NCBI GenBank assembly: GCA_039033855.1
Contig: JBCCBV010000009.1
Coordinates: forward strand, 49,405 to 113,404
Direction: 5' to 3'
From: JBCCBV01 sp039033855
Lineage (GTDB): Bacteria > Planctomycetota > Phycisphaerae > Phycisphaerales > Phycisphaeraceae
DNA: 64,000 nucleotides
Position numbers and translations under genes: made by a program. Under the pieces are notes generated by a model. That model did no database searches and was not told where the DNA came from. It was given only the letters and a program-made list of their open reading frames with translations. The first letter of the stretch is position 1. Each line of letters begins with the position of its first letter. This document shows positions 43,348 to 55,603 of the stretch, one piece after another.

Positions 43348-43781
43348 GCGGGTTGGCGCAGGAGTTGTCCCCGTGGTCCGCGCGGATTGCCACACATTGC
43401 CACGGTCTTTCCACCACGCGACCCCCGTCCGCGGGCTTGGGCACACCGGGTGGAAAAAGAAAAACGAACGTCTCTAACGGCTTGAATTCACCAAGGCTTG
43501 GGCGCGTCGCGCTGCGTTTGTGCGCGCGCCGACGACGCGCACGCCTTGTCGGGGACGCCGCGCTTTTCTAAGTTCGTCCCTCGGCACGGAACGCCGCCGC
43601 ACAAGAGTTTTTCGCCACGCCGAGGGGACCGCCCAACGGGAACGCCCGGGCAGAATCGGCGGCGCGAAAGGCTCGGGTGCGAAGTCGGACGGACCTTCTC
43701 CTCGTCAGGGGCTCGCAGGCCGCGGCGTTCGCGTCGGGTGGGTGTTCCGAGCCGGGACATTTCTGCAGGAAGGACCCGGTC
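43348..43781 (+). promoter_or_regulatory. dnaA upstream region with DnaA-box-like cluster
   Basis: This 434-bp stretch has no gene. Between 43386 and 43457 there are four sites with a TT(G/T)CCAC core: attgccaca (43386-43394), attgccacg (43396-43404), ctttccacc (43407-43415) and, on the minus strand, TTTTCCACC (43449-43457). They resemble the E. coli box TTATCCACA at 5-7 of 9 positions. A relatively A/T-rich patch follows to about 43492. It could serve dnaA autoregulation or belong to an origin. The rest of the leader is GC-rich. Confidence 0.5.
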
Positions 43782-45344
43782 ATGGCCGTATCCATGCCCC
43801 ACGATGTCGGTGCGCGCATCGCTCGTGGCCTCGAATCCCGTATTGGGACGCGCAAATTCGCGCTGTGGTTCGACCGCTCGGCCCGTTTCGAGGCGTCGGA
43901 CCCGCCGCCCGACCGCCACGGCCAGCCGTCGGACGTCCGCGTCGCCGTGCCCAGCCGCTTCAACGCCCAGTGGATCGAGCGCCACTTCGTGGACGACCTG
44001 CGCAGCGTCGCCGTGTCCACGCTTGGCCGCCCGGCCAACGTGCGCGTCACCGTCGAAGACCACGGCTTCGCCCCGCAAGCGAGCGCGACCGACGCCACCG
44101 CCGCCCCAAGTGATGTAGACGCCGTCGCCTCGTCCGCCGCGCACGCTGCGCCAAACGGCTCGGCCGTGTCCGCCGCGCCGCGCAGCGTCCGGACTACACG
44201 GCCCGCCGACTCCACCGCCGCCTGGCTGCCCTGCGGCCCGCTGCGCCACCGTCTGGGCCGCTTCGTGGTCGGCCCGTCGAACCAACTCGCCCACGCCGCC
44301 GCCACGCGCCTGGCCGAGCCGCAAGGCGCCACCGAAGCCGATCAGGCCGTCGACCACGCCTGCCAGGTCGTCGTGCTCCACGGCGGCTGCGGCCTGGGCA
44401 AAACCCACCTGCTTCAAGGCGCCTGCCACGCCGCGCTCGAAGCCCAGCCCGGCGCCCGGGTCGTTTACTGCACCGGCGAGCAGTTCACCAACGCCTACAT
44501 CCAGGCCGTACGCCTGAACCGGCTCGACGGCTTCCGCAAACGCCTGCGCCGGCTCGACGTGCTGGCGATCGACGACGTGCAGTTCCTGGCGGGGAAAGAG
44601 AAGTCTCAACAGGAGTTCCTGCACACCTTCGACCAGATGGAGCTCGGCGGGGCGCGCATCATCCTCGCCACCGACGTCCACCCGCGCGAGGTCCCCAGCC
44701 TGTCCGAAGCCATGGTCAGCCGGTTGATCCACGGCCTGGTGGTCGAAGTCGCCGCGCCCGACCTGGCGACCCGCCGGCAACTCGTCCGCCAACTCGCCGC
44801 CCGACGCGGCATGGTGCTTACGCCCCCCGCGGTGGAGCTCATTGCCGAGTCGGTCGTGGGCTCGGTGCGCGACCTCGAAGGCGCACTCACCAAGCTCCAG
44901 GCGCTCGCCACGCTGGCCCAAGGCGCCGCGGGCCTGCTGACCGAACCGGTCGGGCAAGCGATGGTCCGCCGACTGCTCGACACCGCTTCGCCCGGCGCCC
45001 ACCGCGCAGCCCACCAGGCCCGGCCCGACGCCGTGCTCGCCGCCGCGTGCGACGCCGTGGGCGTGGCCCCCGCCATGGTCCGCAGCACCGGCCGCACCGC
45101 GCCGGTCGTCCTCGCCCGCGCCCTGACCGTCTACCTGTTGCACGACGGCACGGCCATGTCCTACCCCGAGATCGCCCGCGCCCTGGGCCGTAAGAACCAC
45201 TCGGGCGTCATCACCGCCCGCCACCGCTTACAGCGTCAGATCGACGCCGACGAGCTGGTCCGCACCCCCGCCGACCCGCAGGGCGTGAAGGTCGCCGCGC
45301 TGGTCGAACGCGTGCGCGAAACCCTCCGCTGGGCCGTGCGGTAG
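43782..45344 (+). CDS. dnaA: Chromosomal replication initiator DnaA (divergent)
   Basis: A 520-residue DnaA. Domain I is at the N-terminus (ALWFDRSARFEASD, VAVPSRFNAQWIERHFVDDL). Domain II is a variable Ala/Ser linker. The AAA+ domain has Walker A GGCGLGKTHL (about 201), Walker B LAIDDVQFLAGKEKSQQEF (about 262) and sensor 2 VRDLEGALTKL. Domain IV ends YPEIARALGRKNHSGVITA. Compared with E. coli, GGRDHTTV has become GRKNHSGV, and the ARPRQ stretch containing Arg399 aligns with TAPVV, so key DNA contacts differ. ATG 43782 has AGGAAGG upstream. dnaN does not follow. Confidence 0.88.
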   Translation: MAVSMPHDVGARIARGLESRIGTRKFALWFDRSARFEASDPPPDRHGQPSDVRVAVPSRFNAQWIERHFVDDLRSVAVSTLGRPANVRVTVEDHGFAPQASATDATAAPSDVDAVASSAAHAAPNGSAVSAAPRSVRTTRPADSTAAWLPCGPLRHRLGRFVVGPSNQLAHAAATRLAEPQGATEADQAVDHACQVVVLHGGCGLGKTHLLQGACHAALEAQPGARVVYCTGEQFTNAYIQAVRLNRLDGFRKRLRRLDVLAIDDVQFLAGKEKSQQEFLHTFDQMELGGARIILATDVHPREVPSLSEAMVSRLIHGLVVEVAAPDLATRRQLVRQLAARRGMVLTPPAVELIAESVVGSVRDLEGALTKLQALATLAQGAAGLLTEPVGQAMVRRLLDTASPGAHRAAHQARPDAVLAAACDAVGVAPAMVRSTGRTAPVVLARALTVYLLHDGTAMSYPEIARALGRKNHSGVITARHRLQRQIDADELVRTPADPQGVKVAALVERVRETLRWAVR

Positions 45345-45353
45345 GGCGGTTTG

Positions 45354-45375
45354 AGGGCACGCCCGACCGTGCCCT
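45354..45375. terminator. Hairpin between convergent dnaA and PEP-CTERM gene
   Basis: AGGGCACG and CGTGCCCT form a perfect 8-bp stem with a 6-nt loop, 9 nt after the dnaA stop. There is no T-run. The position between two convergent genes fits a bidirectional terminator. Confidence 0.5.
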
Positions 45376-45418
45376 TAGCCACTCGAGTTCGCACGACTTG
45401 GTATCGCTTGGCCCTAGA

Positions 45419-46042
45419 TCACCGCCGTCGGCGCACCGCCATCAGGCCGAGCCCGGTCAGCAGCGCCGCGGACGCGGGTTCGGGGATCACGGTCACGAAC
45501 GACGTGGCGGGGTCGATCGCAACGATCTGGCTGTCGACCACGGCATCCGCCGCGAACACGTTGTCGGCAAAGTTCAACGGCGTCGAGCCCGCCTCCACCG
45601 TCAGCAGCGCCAGCACAGAAGATGTGCCGTCCGGCACCCAGATGTTGGCCGCGCCCAAAGACGTAGCGCCCGGCGATGAAAGCTCATCGATCGTGTCCAC
45701 CGGGTTCACGAAATACACCGGCATGTCCTCGGGCGTCACGAAAAAGCTGTCCGCCAGCCAGTGGGGCCCGATCTCGGGGAAAGAGCCGGACGGCAAGCTG
45801 GTCTGCGCACCGTTGTTCAAAAACGATCCCGAAAAACCCAGTTCGAACGTGCGGATGTCGTGCCCTGTGGCGTTGTGCAGCTCGAACGCGTAGATGTCGC
45901 TGGCGATCGGTCCGCCGGTGGCGAAGTCGAGCAGTTCGACGCCGTTGGCCACGAGCACAAACTCGGCGGTCAGCTGCGCCGACGCGCCGCCGAAGCAGAG
46001 TGCGGACGCCAGGGATGCGGTCAGGCAGGCCGTGCGATGCAT
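45419..46042 (-). CDS. PEP-CTERM sorting-domain protein
   Basis: A 207-residue exported protein. The signal peptide (ACLTASLASALCFGGASA) precedes a beta-rich domain (AEFVLVANGVELLDFATGGP, YAFELHNATGHDIRTFELGF). The C-terminus is a PEP-CTERM tail: VIPEPASAALLTGLGLMAV followed by RRRR. Such tails are recognised by exosortase, which cleaves and anchors or releases the protein. The body domain is of a kind common in this phylum with no assigned role. It lies downstream of katG on the same strand but is separated by a terminator. Confidence 0.85.
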   Translation of the reverse strand: MHRTACLTASLASALCFGGASAQLTAEFVLVANGVELLDFATGGPIASDIYAFELHNATGHDIRTFELGFSGSFLNNGAQTSLPSGSFPEIGPHWLADSFFVTPEDMPVYFVNPVDTIDELSSPGATSLGAANIWVPDGTSSVLALLTVEAGSTPLNFADNVFAADAVVDSQIVAIDPATSFVTVIPEPASAALLTGLGLMAVRRRR

Positions 46043-46150
46043 GGTCGTGGTTCCGGAGGACGACGGCAGGGGCCGCTCGGTCGGCAACGCGCCGCCAAAG
46101 CGAAGGTCCGTCGGCCTTTCCAGCCTACTTCGCCCTCGTGAGAATGGCGT

Positions 46151-46180
46151 AAAAAACCCGCCCCCAGCGGGACGGGTTTT
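46151..46180 (-). terminator. Rho-independent terminator of katG
   Basis: On the minus strand AAAACCCG and CGGGTTTT form an 8-bp stem around a GC-rich loop, followed by a run of six T. It lies about 100 bp past the katG stop and upstream of the PEP-CTERM gene, so it should end the katG transcript. Confidence 0.75.
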
Positions 46181-46275
46181 GAAAGTTAGATTCATCGCAA
46201 TGAGCCGCATGCGGCGCCCGGCATCACGCCGGATACCTCAAGCGACCTTGCGGCGAGCGGCTCGGCCTGGGCCGG

Positions 46276-49613
<3,338 letters not shown>

Positions 49614-49626
49614 CGTTCTCGCTTGT

Positions 49627-51333
49627 TTAGTCTTTTTGGCTGCGTTGGTGACGCCAGGTGGCCACCAGCCGCAGGCCCGCCAGCACCCCGGCGGCGATCA
49701 GCCCGCCCGCGCCCACGCCCGACAGCCAGCCCATCTGCCGATCCACGCTGTCGGCCAGGATCAGCAGCGCCGCGCCCAGGATGATCGACGCGATGCCCAC
49801 CGACCACGACACTCGGGCGCCGGCGTGTTCGATTTCGCCCGTCAGGTCTTCGAGGCCTTCGTGGTTCAGCTTGAGGGTCAGCTCGTTGCGCTGCACCACG
49901 CGCAGCGCTTGGCGCAGGTCGTCGGGCAAGTTTTCGATGAGGTCGCCGTAGGAAAGCGCGGCTTGCTCGAAGCGTTGGCGGAGCGAGCCGAAGCTGTACC
50001 GCTCGCGCACCAGGCGTTCGATATACGGCCGGGCCTGGGCGATCAGGTCGAACCCCGGGGCGATGCGCTGGGCCACGCCCTCGATCGTGGCCATGGCCTT
50101 GATCAGGTACACGATGTCGGCCGGGCACCGCAGCTTGTACGCCTGCATGGCCTGGAAGAAGTCGCCGAGCACGTTGCCCAGGCCGATCGACTCCAAATCC
50201 CCGGCGTGGAAGCGGTCGATGATCCGCCAGGCGTCGGCCCGCAGCGCCCGGTCCTGCCCGAGCGCGGGGTCGGCGTCGGCCAGGTCGAGCACCGCCTTCA
50301 CCACCCGGTCGAGGTCGCGCTTGAGCGTCGCCTGCACCAGCTTGGCCAGCTGGTCCGCGGTGCCGGGGTCGATCATCCCGGTCATGCCGCAGTCCAGGAA
50401 GCACAGCCGGCCGTCGTTGAGCCGCATCAGGTTGCCCGCGTGCGGGTCGGCGTGGAAGAACCCGGCCACCAGCGTCTGGTGGAACACCGCCGCCACCCCG
50501 GCCTTGACCACGGCGTTGCGCTGCGGCTCGGGTGTTTCGTCGAGATCGAGATTGGCCAGCAGCGTGCCGTGCATCCGCTGCATGGTCAGCACCGACCGCG
50601 TGCACAAATCGGGGTACACCTTGGCGAAGGCGATGCGGTCGTCGTCTTGCAGCTCGCGCCCCATGCGCTGGGTCGAGCGTGCTTCGAGTTGCAGGTCGGT
50701 TTCGCGCTCGAGCTGACGGGCAAACTCGGTGAGCACCGCGTCCAGGTCGACGCCGACGTTATCGAACATCGTCCCGGCCATTTTCGACAACCCGCGCATC
50801 AGCGCCAGGTCGCCCTCCATGCGCCGGCGCGTGCCCGGGCGCAGCACCTTGAGCACGACCTCATCCCCGTTGGCCAGCGTGGCGCAGTGCACCTGGGCGA
50901 CCGACGCCGCGGCCAACGCTTCGGAATCGATGGACTGGAACGCCGTGTCGTAGCGCTCGCCCAGCTCTTGTCGCAGCAGGGCCTCGACGCCGCGGTCGCC
51001 GGCCCACTCGGCGGGGGGCACCTTGCTCTGGAGCTTGGCGAGTTCGTCGATCAGCCCGGCCGGCACCAGGTCGGGCCGGGTGCTCATGAACTGCCCGGCC
51101 TTGATGAACGTCGGGCCCAGGTCTTCGAGCAGCAGGCGGATGCGCACCGCCGCGGGGGTGTCGTCTTCCACGCCCGGCGGGCCGACGGTGGACCCGGGCA
51201 GCAGCGAATCCAGCCCTACGCCCCGCACGAACTCGCCGAAGCCGAACCGCACGAGCGCCGAGACGATTTCCGCGGCGCGCTGGGCCGTCACCAACGGGTG
51301 GTTCAACTGCGGGATGCTGGTGAGGATCGACAC
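49627..51333 (-). CDS. ABC1/UbiB-family protein kinase-like membrane protein
   Basis: A 568-residue ABC1 (UbiB/ADCK) protein, atypical kinases linked to quinone lipid handling. The KxGQ motif is FIKAGQFMSTRPDLVP. The Ala-rich loop is AAASVAQVH, then FHADPHAGNLM with the catalytic Asp and Asn, and the LDCG metal motif. Two C-terminal membrane helices are visible (SVGIASIILGAALLILA, VGAGGLIAAGVLAGL). Start is GTG at 51333. It is convergent with oxyR with a 13-bp gap. There are no ubi/men genes nearby. Confidence 0.9.
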   Translation of the reverse strand: MSILTSIPQLNHPLVTAQRAAEIVSALVRFGFGEFVRGVGLDSLLPGSTVGPPGVEDDTPAAVRIRLLLEDLGPTFIKAGQFMSTRPDLVPAGLIDELAKLQSKVPPAEWAGDRGVEALLRQELGERYDTAFQSIDSEALAAASVAQVHCATLANGDEVVLKVLRPGTRRRMEGDLALMRGLSKMAGTMFDNVGVDLDAVLTEFARQLERETDLQLEARSTQRMGRELQDDDRIAFAKVYPDLCTRSVLTMQRMHGTLLANLDLDETPEPQRNAVVKAGVAAVFHQTLVAGFFHADPHAGNLMRLNDGRLCFLDCGMTGMIDPGTADQLAKLVQATLKRDLDRVVKAVLDLADADPALGQDRALRADAWRIIDRFHAGDLESIGLGNVLGDFFQAMQAYKLRCPADIVYLIKAMATIEGVAQRIAPGFDLIAQARPYIERLVRERYSFGSLRQRFEQAALSYGDLIENLPDDLRQALRVVQRNELTLKLNHEGLEDLTGEIEHAGARVSWSVGIASIILGAALLILADSVDRQMGWLSGVGAGGLIAAGVLAGLRLVATWRHQRSQKD

Positions 51334-51478
51334 GCCACGAGCCTAGCGTCCCCCCTGGGTGTAGGTATCGCCCAGATTTTCGGCGATTTATCGGCAGAGG
51401 TGTAATGGTGTGCAACGACTGTGCGTCGCGGTGCGATAAGTCCCGGTCACTGTTTTTTACCCCTTTCTGGAGGAGACC

Positions 51479-53269
51479 ATGATGCCCGCCCGCCCGAACC
51501 GCTTGCTTGCGCCTGTTTGCGCCCTTGTCCCGGCCCTGGCCCTGCTGGGGTCGCTGATCGCGTCTCCGCCCGCCGCCCTGGCCGACGGCACGACCGACCA
51601 CCAGGGCAACGGCCACGTCCGCATGATGCTGCTGGGCGAAACCGCCGACGGCCACCTGATGGCCTCCACCCGATACCGCATCGCGCCCAAGGCGTATCAG
51701 GACTATTACTTCGTGCGTGGGTCGGGGTCGATCCCCACCGAGGTCCGGTTGACCAACAAGACCGGCGAGCCGGTCGTGGCCTTCTTCTACAACCCCAATG
51801 ACCGCGTCCGGGCCGTGGCCCGCTTCTCGCGCAAGATGGGGGTCAACGGCAGCGCCACCGCGCCCATTGGCGCGTACTACGTGGTGGTGAAGCAGGACAA
51901 GGCCTTCGGCAGGACCATCACCCAAGGATCGATCAACCACGGCCGGGTCAACGTCTTTACCCCGCGCAACGGCGGCTTGAAGAACAGCCAGCCCTACAAC
52001 TCCAGCGTGACGTTCCAGAACGACAGCGACAAAGACGTGCGCATCTTCATCTACAACCCGGGCGACGCCGTGCGGGCGATCGCCAAACGGCACTTCGACG
52101 TCGACGCCGGCGAGAGCGCGACGTGGAGCAACGCCGACGCCGACTTCCGCTACAAGCTGTTCGAACGCCGGTTCCTCGACAAGCTCATGATCGACGGCCG
52201 GAGCACGGGTAAGAGCACGCTCCGCATCTACAAGGCGCCAACCCGCGGCTACGGCCGGGTGACCGTGTTCGACGGGATCGACCTCGACGGCATGCCACAG
52301 GTCCAGCGCGGGCTGTGCAACGTCAACCTCGACGGCGCCGACATCGCCACCGGCAAAACGATGTACGGCCGGCTGACCGACGGGCGCATCGTTCGGCTGG
52401 CGTACGTCACCGAAGCCACCACGCCGTTGCGCATGCTCGGACCGGTGAAGACGAGCTGGCGCCCACAAACTCAAGAACGTGACGATTGGATCAGCCCGTT
52501 CGTCGCGCCCTTCGACCAGGCGCCGTCGGTGGTGGGCGTGACCATCCGCGACTTCGAACGCGCCGCGGGGGCGTCCGGTGTCGACATCACCGCCGAAATC
52601 GCCTTCGGCACCACGCCCGACGGCCGCCTGCAGTGGGGCTACGCCTCGGCGGAGGACAACGTCGTGGGCTTCGGCCGATGGCGCACCGCCGATGAAGTGA
52701 AGTGGATCGACGCCGCCAACGGCGCCAAGAAGAAGACCGGCTTCAACCAGGGCGCCACCGCCGTGCCGTTCCCCGTGAGCGACATCGACGCCACCCTGCT
52801 GGCGGTCCGCGACGGCGGCGACCTGCACATCGGCGAGTTCGACGTGAAGCCGGGCGTGGGCTTCGGCTTCGAACTCGAAGGCGACGGCGGCGTGTTTACC
52901 CGCTGGGAGGTCGTGCCCGGCGACTTCGTCGGCCGACCCGCCGCGACCTACTGGGGCAACCGCCACCTCTACGTCGTCGCCCGCACCGCGGACGGCAAGC
53001 TGATGTACGCCGAACGCTCCGGCCAAAGCCGGCGGGGCGAATACACCGTGGGCGAATGGACCGAGTGGGTCGAGATCGCCGGAAACGCCGCGTCGGACCC
53101 GGAGATCTACCTCGGCGGAGGCCAGCTTTACGTGGCCTACCGCAACGCCGACGGCCGGCACGCCCTGGTGCAGTACGACGTCGAGAAACGCACGGTCGTC
53201 CGCCGCGAACTCAACCACGGCAACCAGTTCGCCAGCGGGCCGACGCTCGTGGTGACCGGCGGGAACTGA
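51479..53269 (+). CDS. Exported beta-rich protein, propeller-like, unknown function
   Basis: A 596-residue protein with a signal peptide (LVPALALLGSLIASPPAALA). The first 270 residues contain two similar beta modules: FYNPNDRVRAVARFSRKMGV and IYNPGDAVRAIAKRHFDVDA are related. The second half repeats short units such as LAVRDGGDLHIGEFDVKPGV, YVVARTADGKLMYAERSGQS and YVAYRNADGRHALVQYDVEK, which looks like a beta-propeller. No catalytic motif is evident. A strong Shine-Dalgarno (TGGAGGAG) precedes ATG 51479. It is convergent with the GH13 gene with only 7 bp between. Confidence 0.7.
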   Translation: MMPARPNRLLAPVCALVPALALLGSLIASPPAALADGTTDHQGNGHVRMMLLGETADGHLMASTRYRIAPKAYQDYYFVRGSGSIPTEVRLTNKTGEPVVAFFYNPNDRVRAVARFSRKMGVNGSATAPIGAYYVVVKQDKAFGRTITQGSINHGRVNVFTPRNGGLKNSQPYNSSVTFQNDSDKDVRIFIYNPGDAVRAIAKRHFDVDAGESATWSNADADFRYKLFERRFLDKLMIDGRSTGKSTLRIYKAPTRGYGRVTVFDGIDLDGMPQVQRGLCNVNLDGADIATGKTMYGRLTDGRIVRLAYVTEATTPLRMLGPVKTSWRPQTQERDDWISPFVAPFDQAPSVVGVTIRDFERAAGASGVDITAEIAFGTTPDGRLQWGYASAEDNVVGFGRWRTADEVKWIDAANGAKKKTGFNQGATAVPFPVSDIDATLLAVRDGGDLHIGEFDVKPGVGFGFELEGDGGVFTRWEVVPGDFVGRPAATYWGNRHLYVVARTADGKLMYAERSGQSRRGEYTVGEWTEWVEIAGNAASDPEIYLGGGQLYVAYRNADGRHALVQYDVEKRTVVRRELNHGNQFASGPTLVVTGGN

Positions 53270-53276
53270 GGGCGCT

Positions 53277-55535
53277 TCAACCCCGCCTGCGGCCCCGGAC
53301 GAGCAGCGGGCCGGTGAACGCAAGCAGCGCCAGCGACGCCGGCTCGGGGATCACCACCGGCGACGTGGTGCCGAAGCCGAACGCCAGCAGGTCGAAGTCG
53401 AGCAGGTCCACCACGCCGTCGCCGTTGAAATCGCCCGAAAGCGGGCCGGTGGTCGCCGGGTCGCCAAAGGACTCGGCCATGGTGTCGAAGTCGAGCAGGT
53501 CCACCACGCCGTCGCCGTTGCTGTCGGCCCAAAGGCGCAGCACGCCGATCTCGCGGTTAGCCAGGTCGACATAAAAAGTTACTGCTTCGTCGTCGAACCA
53601 AGTGACGAACTCGAACGCAGTGGCGGCGTTGCCGAAGCCATCCACGCCGACCTGGTCGCCCCAGCCGTCTCCGAACGTGGCCTTGTAGAGGTAGCTGCCG
53701 GGGTCGGAGATCACGGCGTCGAACGTGTAGTAGCCGTCGCCTTGCGCGGTCATCTGGCCGTCGGGGTCGGACGGGTTCCAGTCGAACCCCAGCCCGGCCT
53801 CGTTCATAAAGTCGCCGGCCACCTGCAACGGGGCGTCGTCGAATACGGCCCAGACCTGCGGGTTGCCCTGGCCGTTGAGGTTCTGGGTATCGACGACCAG
53901 CGTGGCGGTTCCGTCGGCGTCGCCGAACAGCGTGAGGTCGTAAGGCGTGAGCTCGGGGTCGCCCCACTCGGCCGGGCCGTCGCCCGCGTCGCTGACCACC
54001 TTGAAGTCGTACGCCTGGCCGCTATTCAGGTTGGGGATATCGAGCGCGTAGACGCCTTGTTCCGGCGTTTCCAAGAGGATGAGCGAGCTATTGGTGGGGT
54101 CCCAATCGGAAGGGTCGCCCTGTTCATCCTGAAACTGCCCGGCCACCACGTATTGCGGCAACGGCGATGCGCCGGACAAGAACACCACTTCATAAGGCTC
54201 GAGTTGGCGGTAGAAACCCAGCGATTCGAGCGTGTCGGTGGCGAGGTTGGTCCACTCGCCCTGCCAGGTGCCGGGCACGAACACGCCGGTGGCGTAGTCG
54301 CGGGTGTTGACCAGGGCGAAGACCTGCTCGCCGTTGTATTCACGGCGGACCAGCACCACGTCGTCGTTGCTGGCGTCCTGCACCGAGCCCCGGCGGAGGG
54401 CTTCTTCATCAGCGCGGACGCCCAGGGCCCACTGGTACCAATCGCGGACTTCGGGGTTCTGGTCCCAGTCGATGGGGTCGCGGTCGAAGAACTGGATGTT
54501 GCGGTCCACGCCGACCTCTTGCCCGTTGTAGATCAGCGGCACGCCGCCGAAGGCCAGCGTGGCGGCGTAGGCGGCCAGCGAGCCTTCGAGGCTGCCGAAC
54601 ACTTCGGTGGGCGGGGCGTCCCAGGCGGTTTCGTCGTGGTTGGTGGTAAAGCGCAACACCGAGCGGTCGCCGGGCGCATTGCCGAACTCGGCGCGGTGGG
54701 CGTCTTCGAGCCAGGTGGCCGACCCGCCGTTGAACACCGACTTGGCCGTGCCGTAGAAGTTCCACCCGTAGGTCAGATCGAAGTCGGCGTCGTAGTGGTC
54801 GCTGCGCCCGCCCTCGGCGAGCATGAGTAGGGGCTTGTCGGCGGCGGCGCGCACCTCGGCCACGGCGTCTTGCCAGAAGTCGAACGGCACGAAGTCCGCG
54901 GCGTCGACCCGGTAGCCGTCGATGCCCACGTCTTGCACCCAGAACTTCATCTCGTCGATCATCGCGCTGCGCATGGCCGGGTTGTCGAAGTTCAGGTCGG
55001 CGACGTCGGTCCAGTCGGTGCCGGGCGGGTGGACGATCTGCCCCGCGCCGTTCTGCGTGTACCAACTCGGGTTTGCGTCGATCCAGGGGTGGTCCCACGC
55101 GGTGTGGTTGGCCACCCAGTCCATCACGACCGACATGCCCCGGCCGTGCGCGGCGTCGACAAGCTCTTGCATATCCTCGAGCGTGCCGTACTCGGACCCG
55201 ATGGCGCGGTAGTCGCTGATGGAGTAGGGCGAGCCGAGCACGCCCTTGCGGTTGACCTCGCCCACCGGGTGCAGGGGCATGAACCACAGCGTATTGGCGC
55301 CGAGCGACTGGATCTCGTCCAGCCGAGCGGTCACGGCGTCGAGGCTGCCTTCGTCGCTGAACGCCCGGGGGTTGACCTCGTACACCACCATGTCTTGCAG
55401 TTGCGTGGTCGGGTCGAGCAGGGGCTGTGCCTGCAACGTTGGGGCGGCGCAGGCGAGGACGGTCGTCAGACCCGCGATCGCGACAGCCGTGCAGACGCCA
55501 TGCCGTCCTGCGTGGAGTTGTGTTCTGGTGCGCAC
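53277..55535 (-). CDS. GH13 alpha-amylase-family enzyme with dockerin-like repeats and PEP-CTERM
   Basis: About 752 residues. A signal peptide ends near LQAQP. The GH13 barrel shows DWVANHTAWDHPW, the nucleophile Asp in GIDGYRVDAADF, the acid/base Glu in LLMLAEGG and FTTNHDE. After the barrel come beta modules resembling the X25/starch-binding units of amylopullulanases (AGDFMNEAGLGFDWNPSDPD). Two dockerin-like calcium loops follow (DSNGDGVVDLLDFDTMAESF, DFNGDGVVDLLDFDLLAF), and a PEP-CTERM tail ends VIPEPASLALLAFTGPLLV plus RGRRR. It hydrolyses alpha-1,4-glucans. The start is GTG at 55535, 68 bp after the GH57 gene, so an operon is likely. Confidence 0.9.
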   Translation of the reverse strand: MRTRTQLHAGRHGVCTAVAIAGLTTVLACAAPTLQAQPLLDPTTQLQDMVVYEVNPRAFSDEGSLDAVTARLDEIQSLGANTLWFMPLHPVGEVNRKGVLGSPYSISDYRAIGSEYGTLEDMQELVDAAHGRGMSVVMDWVANHTAWDHPWIDANPSWYTQNGAGQIVHPPGTDWTDVADLNFDNPAMRSAMIDEMKFWVQDVGIDGYRVDAADFVPFDFWQDAVAEVRAAADKPLLMLAEGGRSDHYDADFDLTYGWNFYGTAKSVFNGGSATWLEDAHRAEFGNAPGDRSVLRFTTNHDETAWDAPPTEVFGSLEGSLAAYAATLAFGGVPLIYNGQEVGVDRNIQFFDRDPIDWDQNPEVRDWYQWALGVRADEEALRRGSVQDASNDDVVLVRREYNGEQVFALVNTRDYATGVFVPGTWQGEWTNLATDTLESLGFYRQLEPYEVVFLSGASPLPQYVVAGQFQDEQGDPSDWDPTNSSLILLETPEQGVYALDIPNLNSGQAYDFKVVSDAGDGPAEWGDPELTPYDLTLFGDADGTATLVVDTQNLNGQGNPQVWAVFDDAPLQVAGDFMNEAGLGFDWNPSDPDGQMTAQGDGYYTFDAVISDPGSYLYKATFGDGWGDQVGVDGFGNAATAFEFVTWFDDEAVTFYVDLANREIGVLRLWADSNGDGVVDLLDFDTMAESFGDPATTGPLSGDFNGDGVVDLLDFDLLAFGFGTTSPVVIPEPASLALLAFTGPLLVRGRRRG

Positions 55536-55603
55536 GAGAGTTTCCCGGGTCGTGTGGGGGGGCGTATGGCCCGCGCGTTGCGTGGGCTGGCCGAAAAGGC
55601 TGT

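Noticed and set aside
43348..43781. Calling the dnaA upstream region the replication origin outright
   Set aside because: No canonical TTATCCACA boxes, no dnaN neighbour and no skew data; only a tentative regulatory call is justified.
43488..45224. A 578-codon minus-strand frame over dnaA
   Set aside because: Antisense shadow; no motif, while the plus strand encodes all DnaA domains in order.
53402..53525. Regularly spaced near-identical DNA blocks that could suggest a CRISPR array (also at 55737-55860)
   Set aside because: They are in frame inside two coding sequences and encode dockerin-like calcium loops; there are only two units each and no cas genes.
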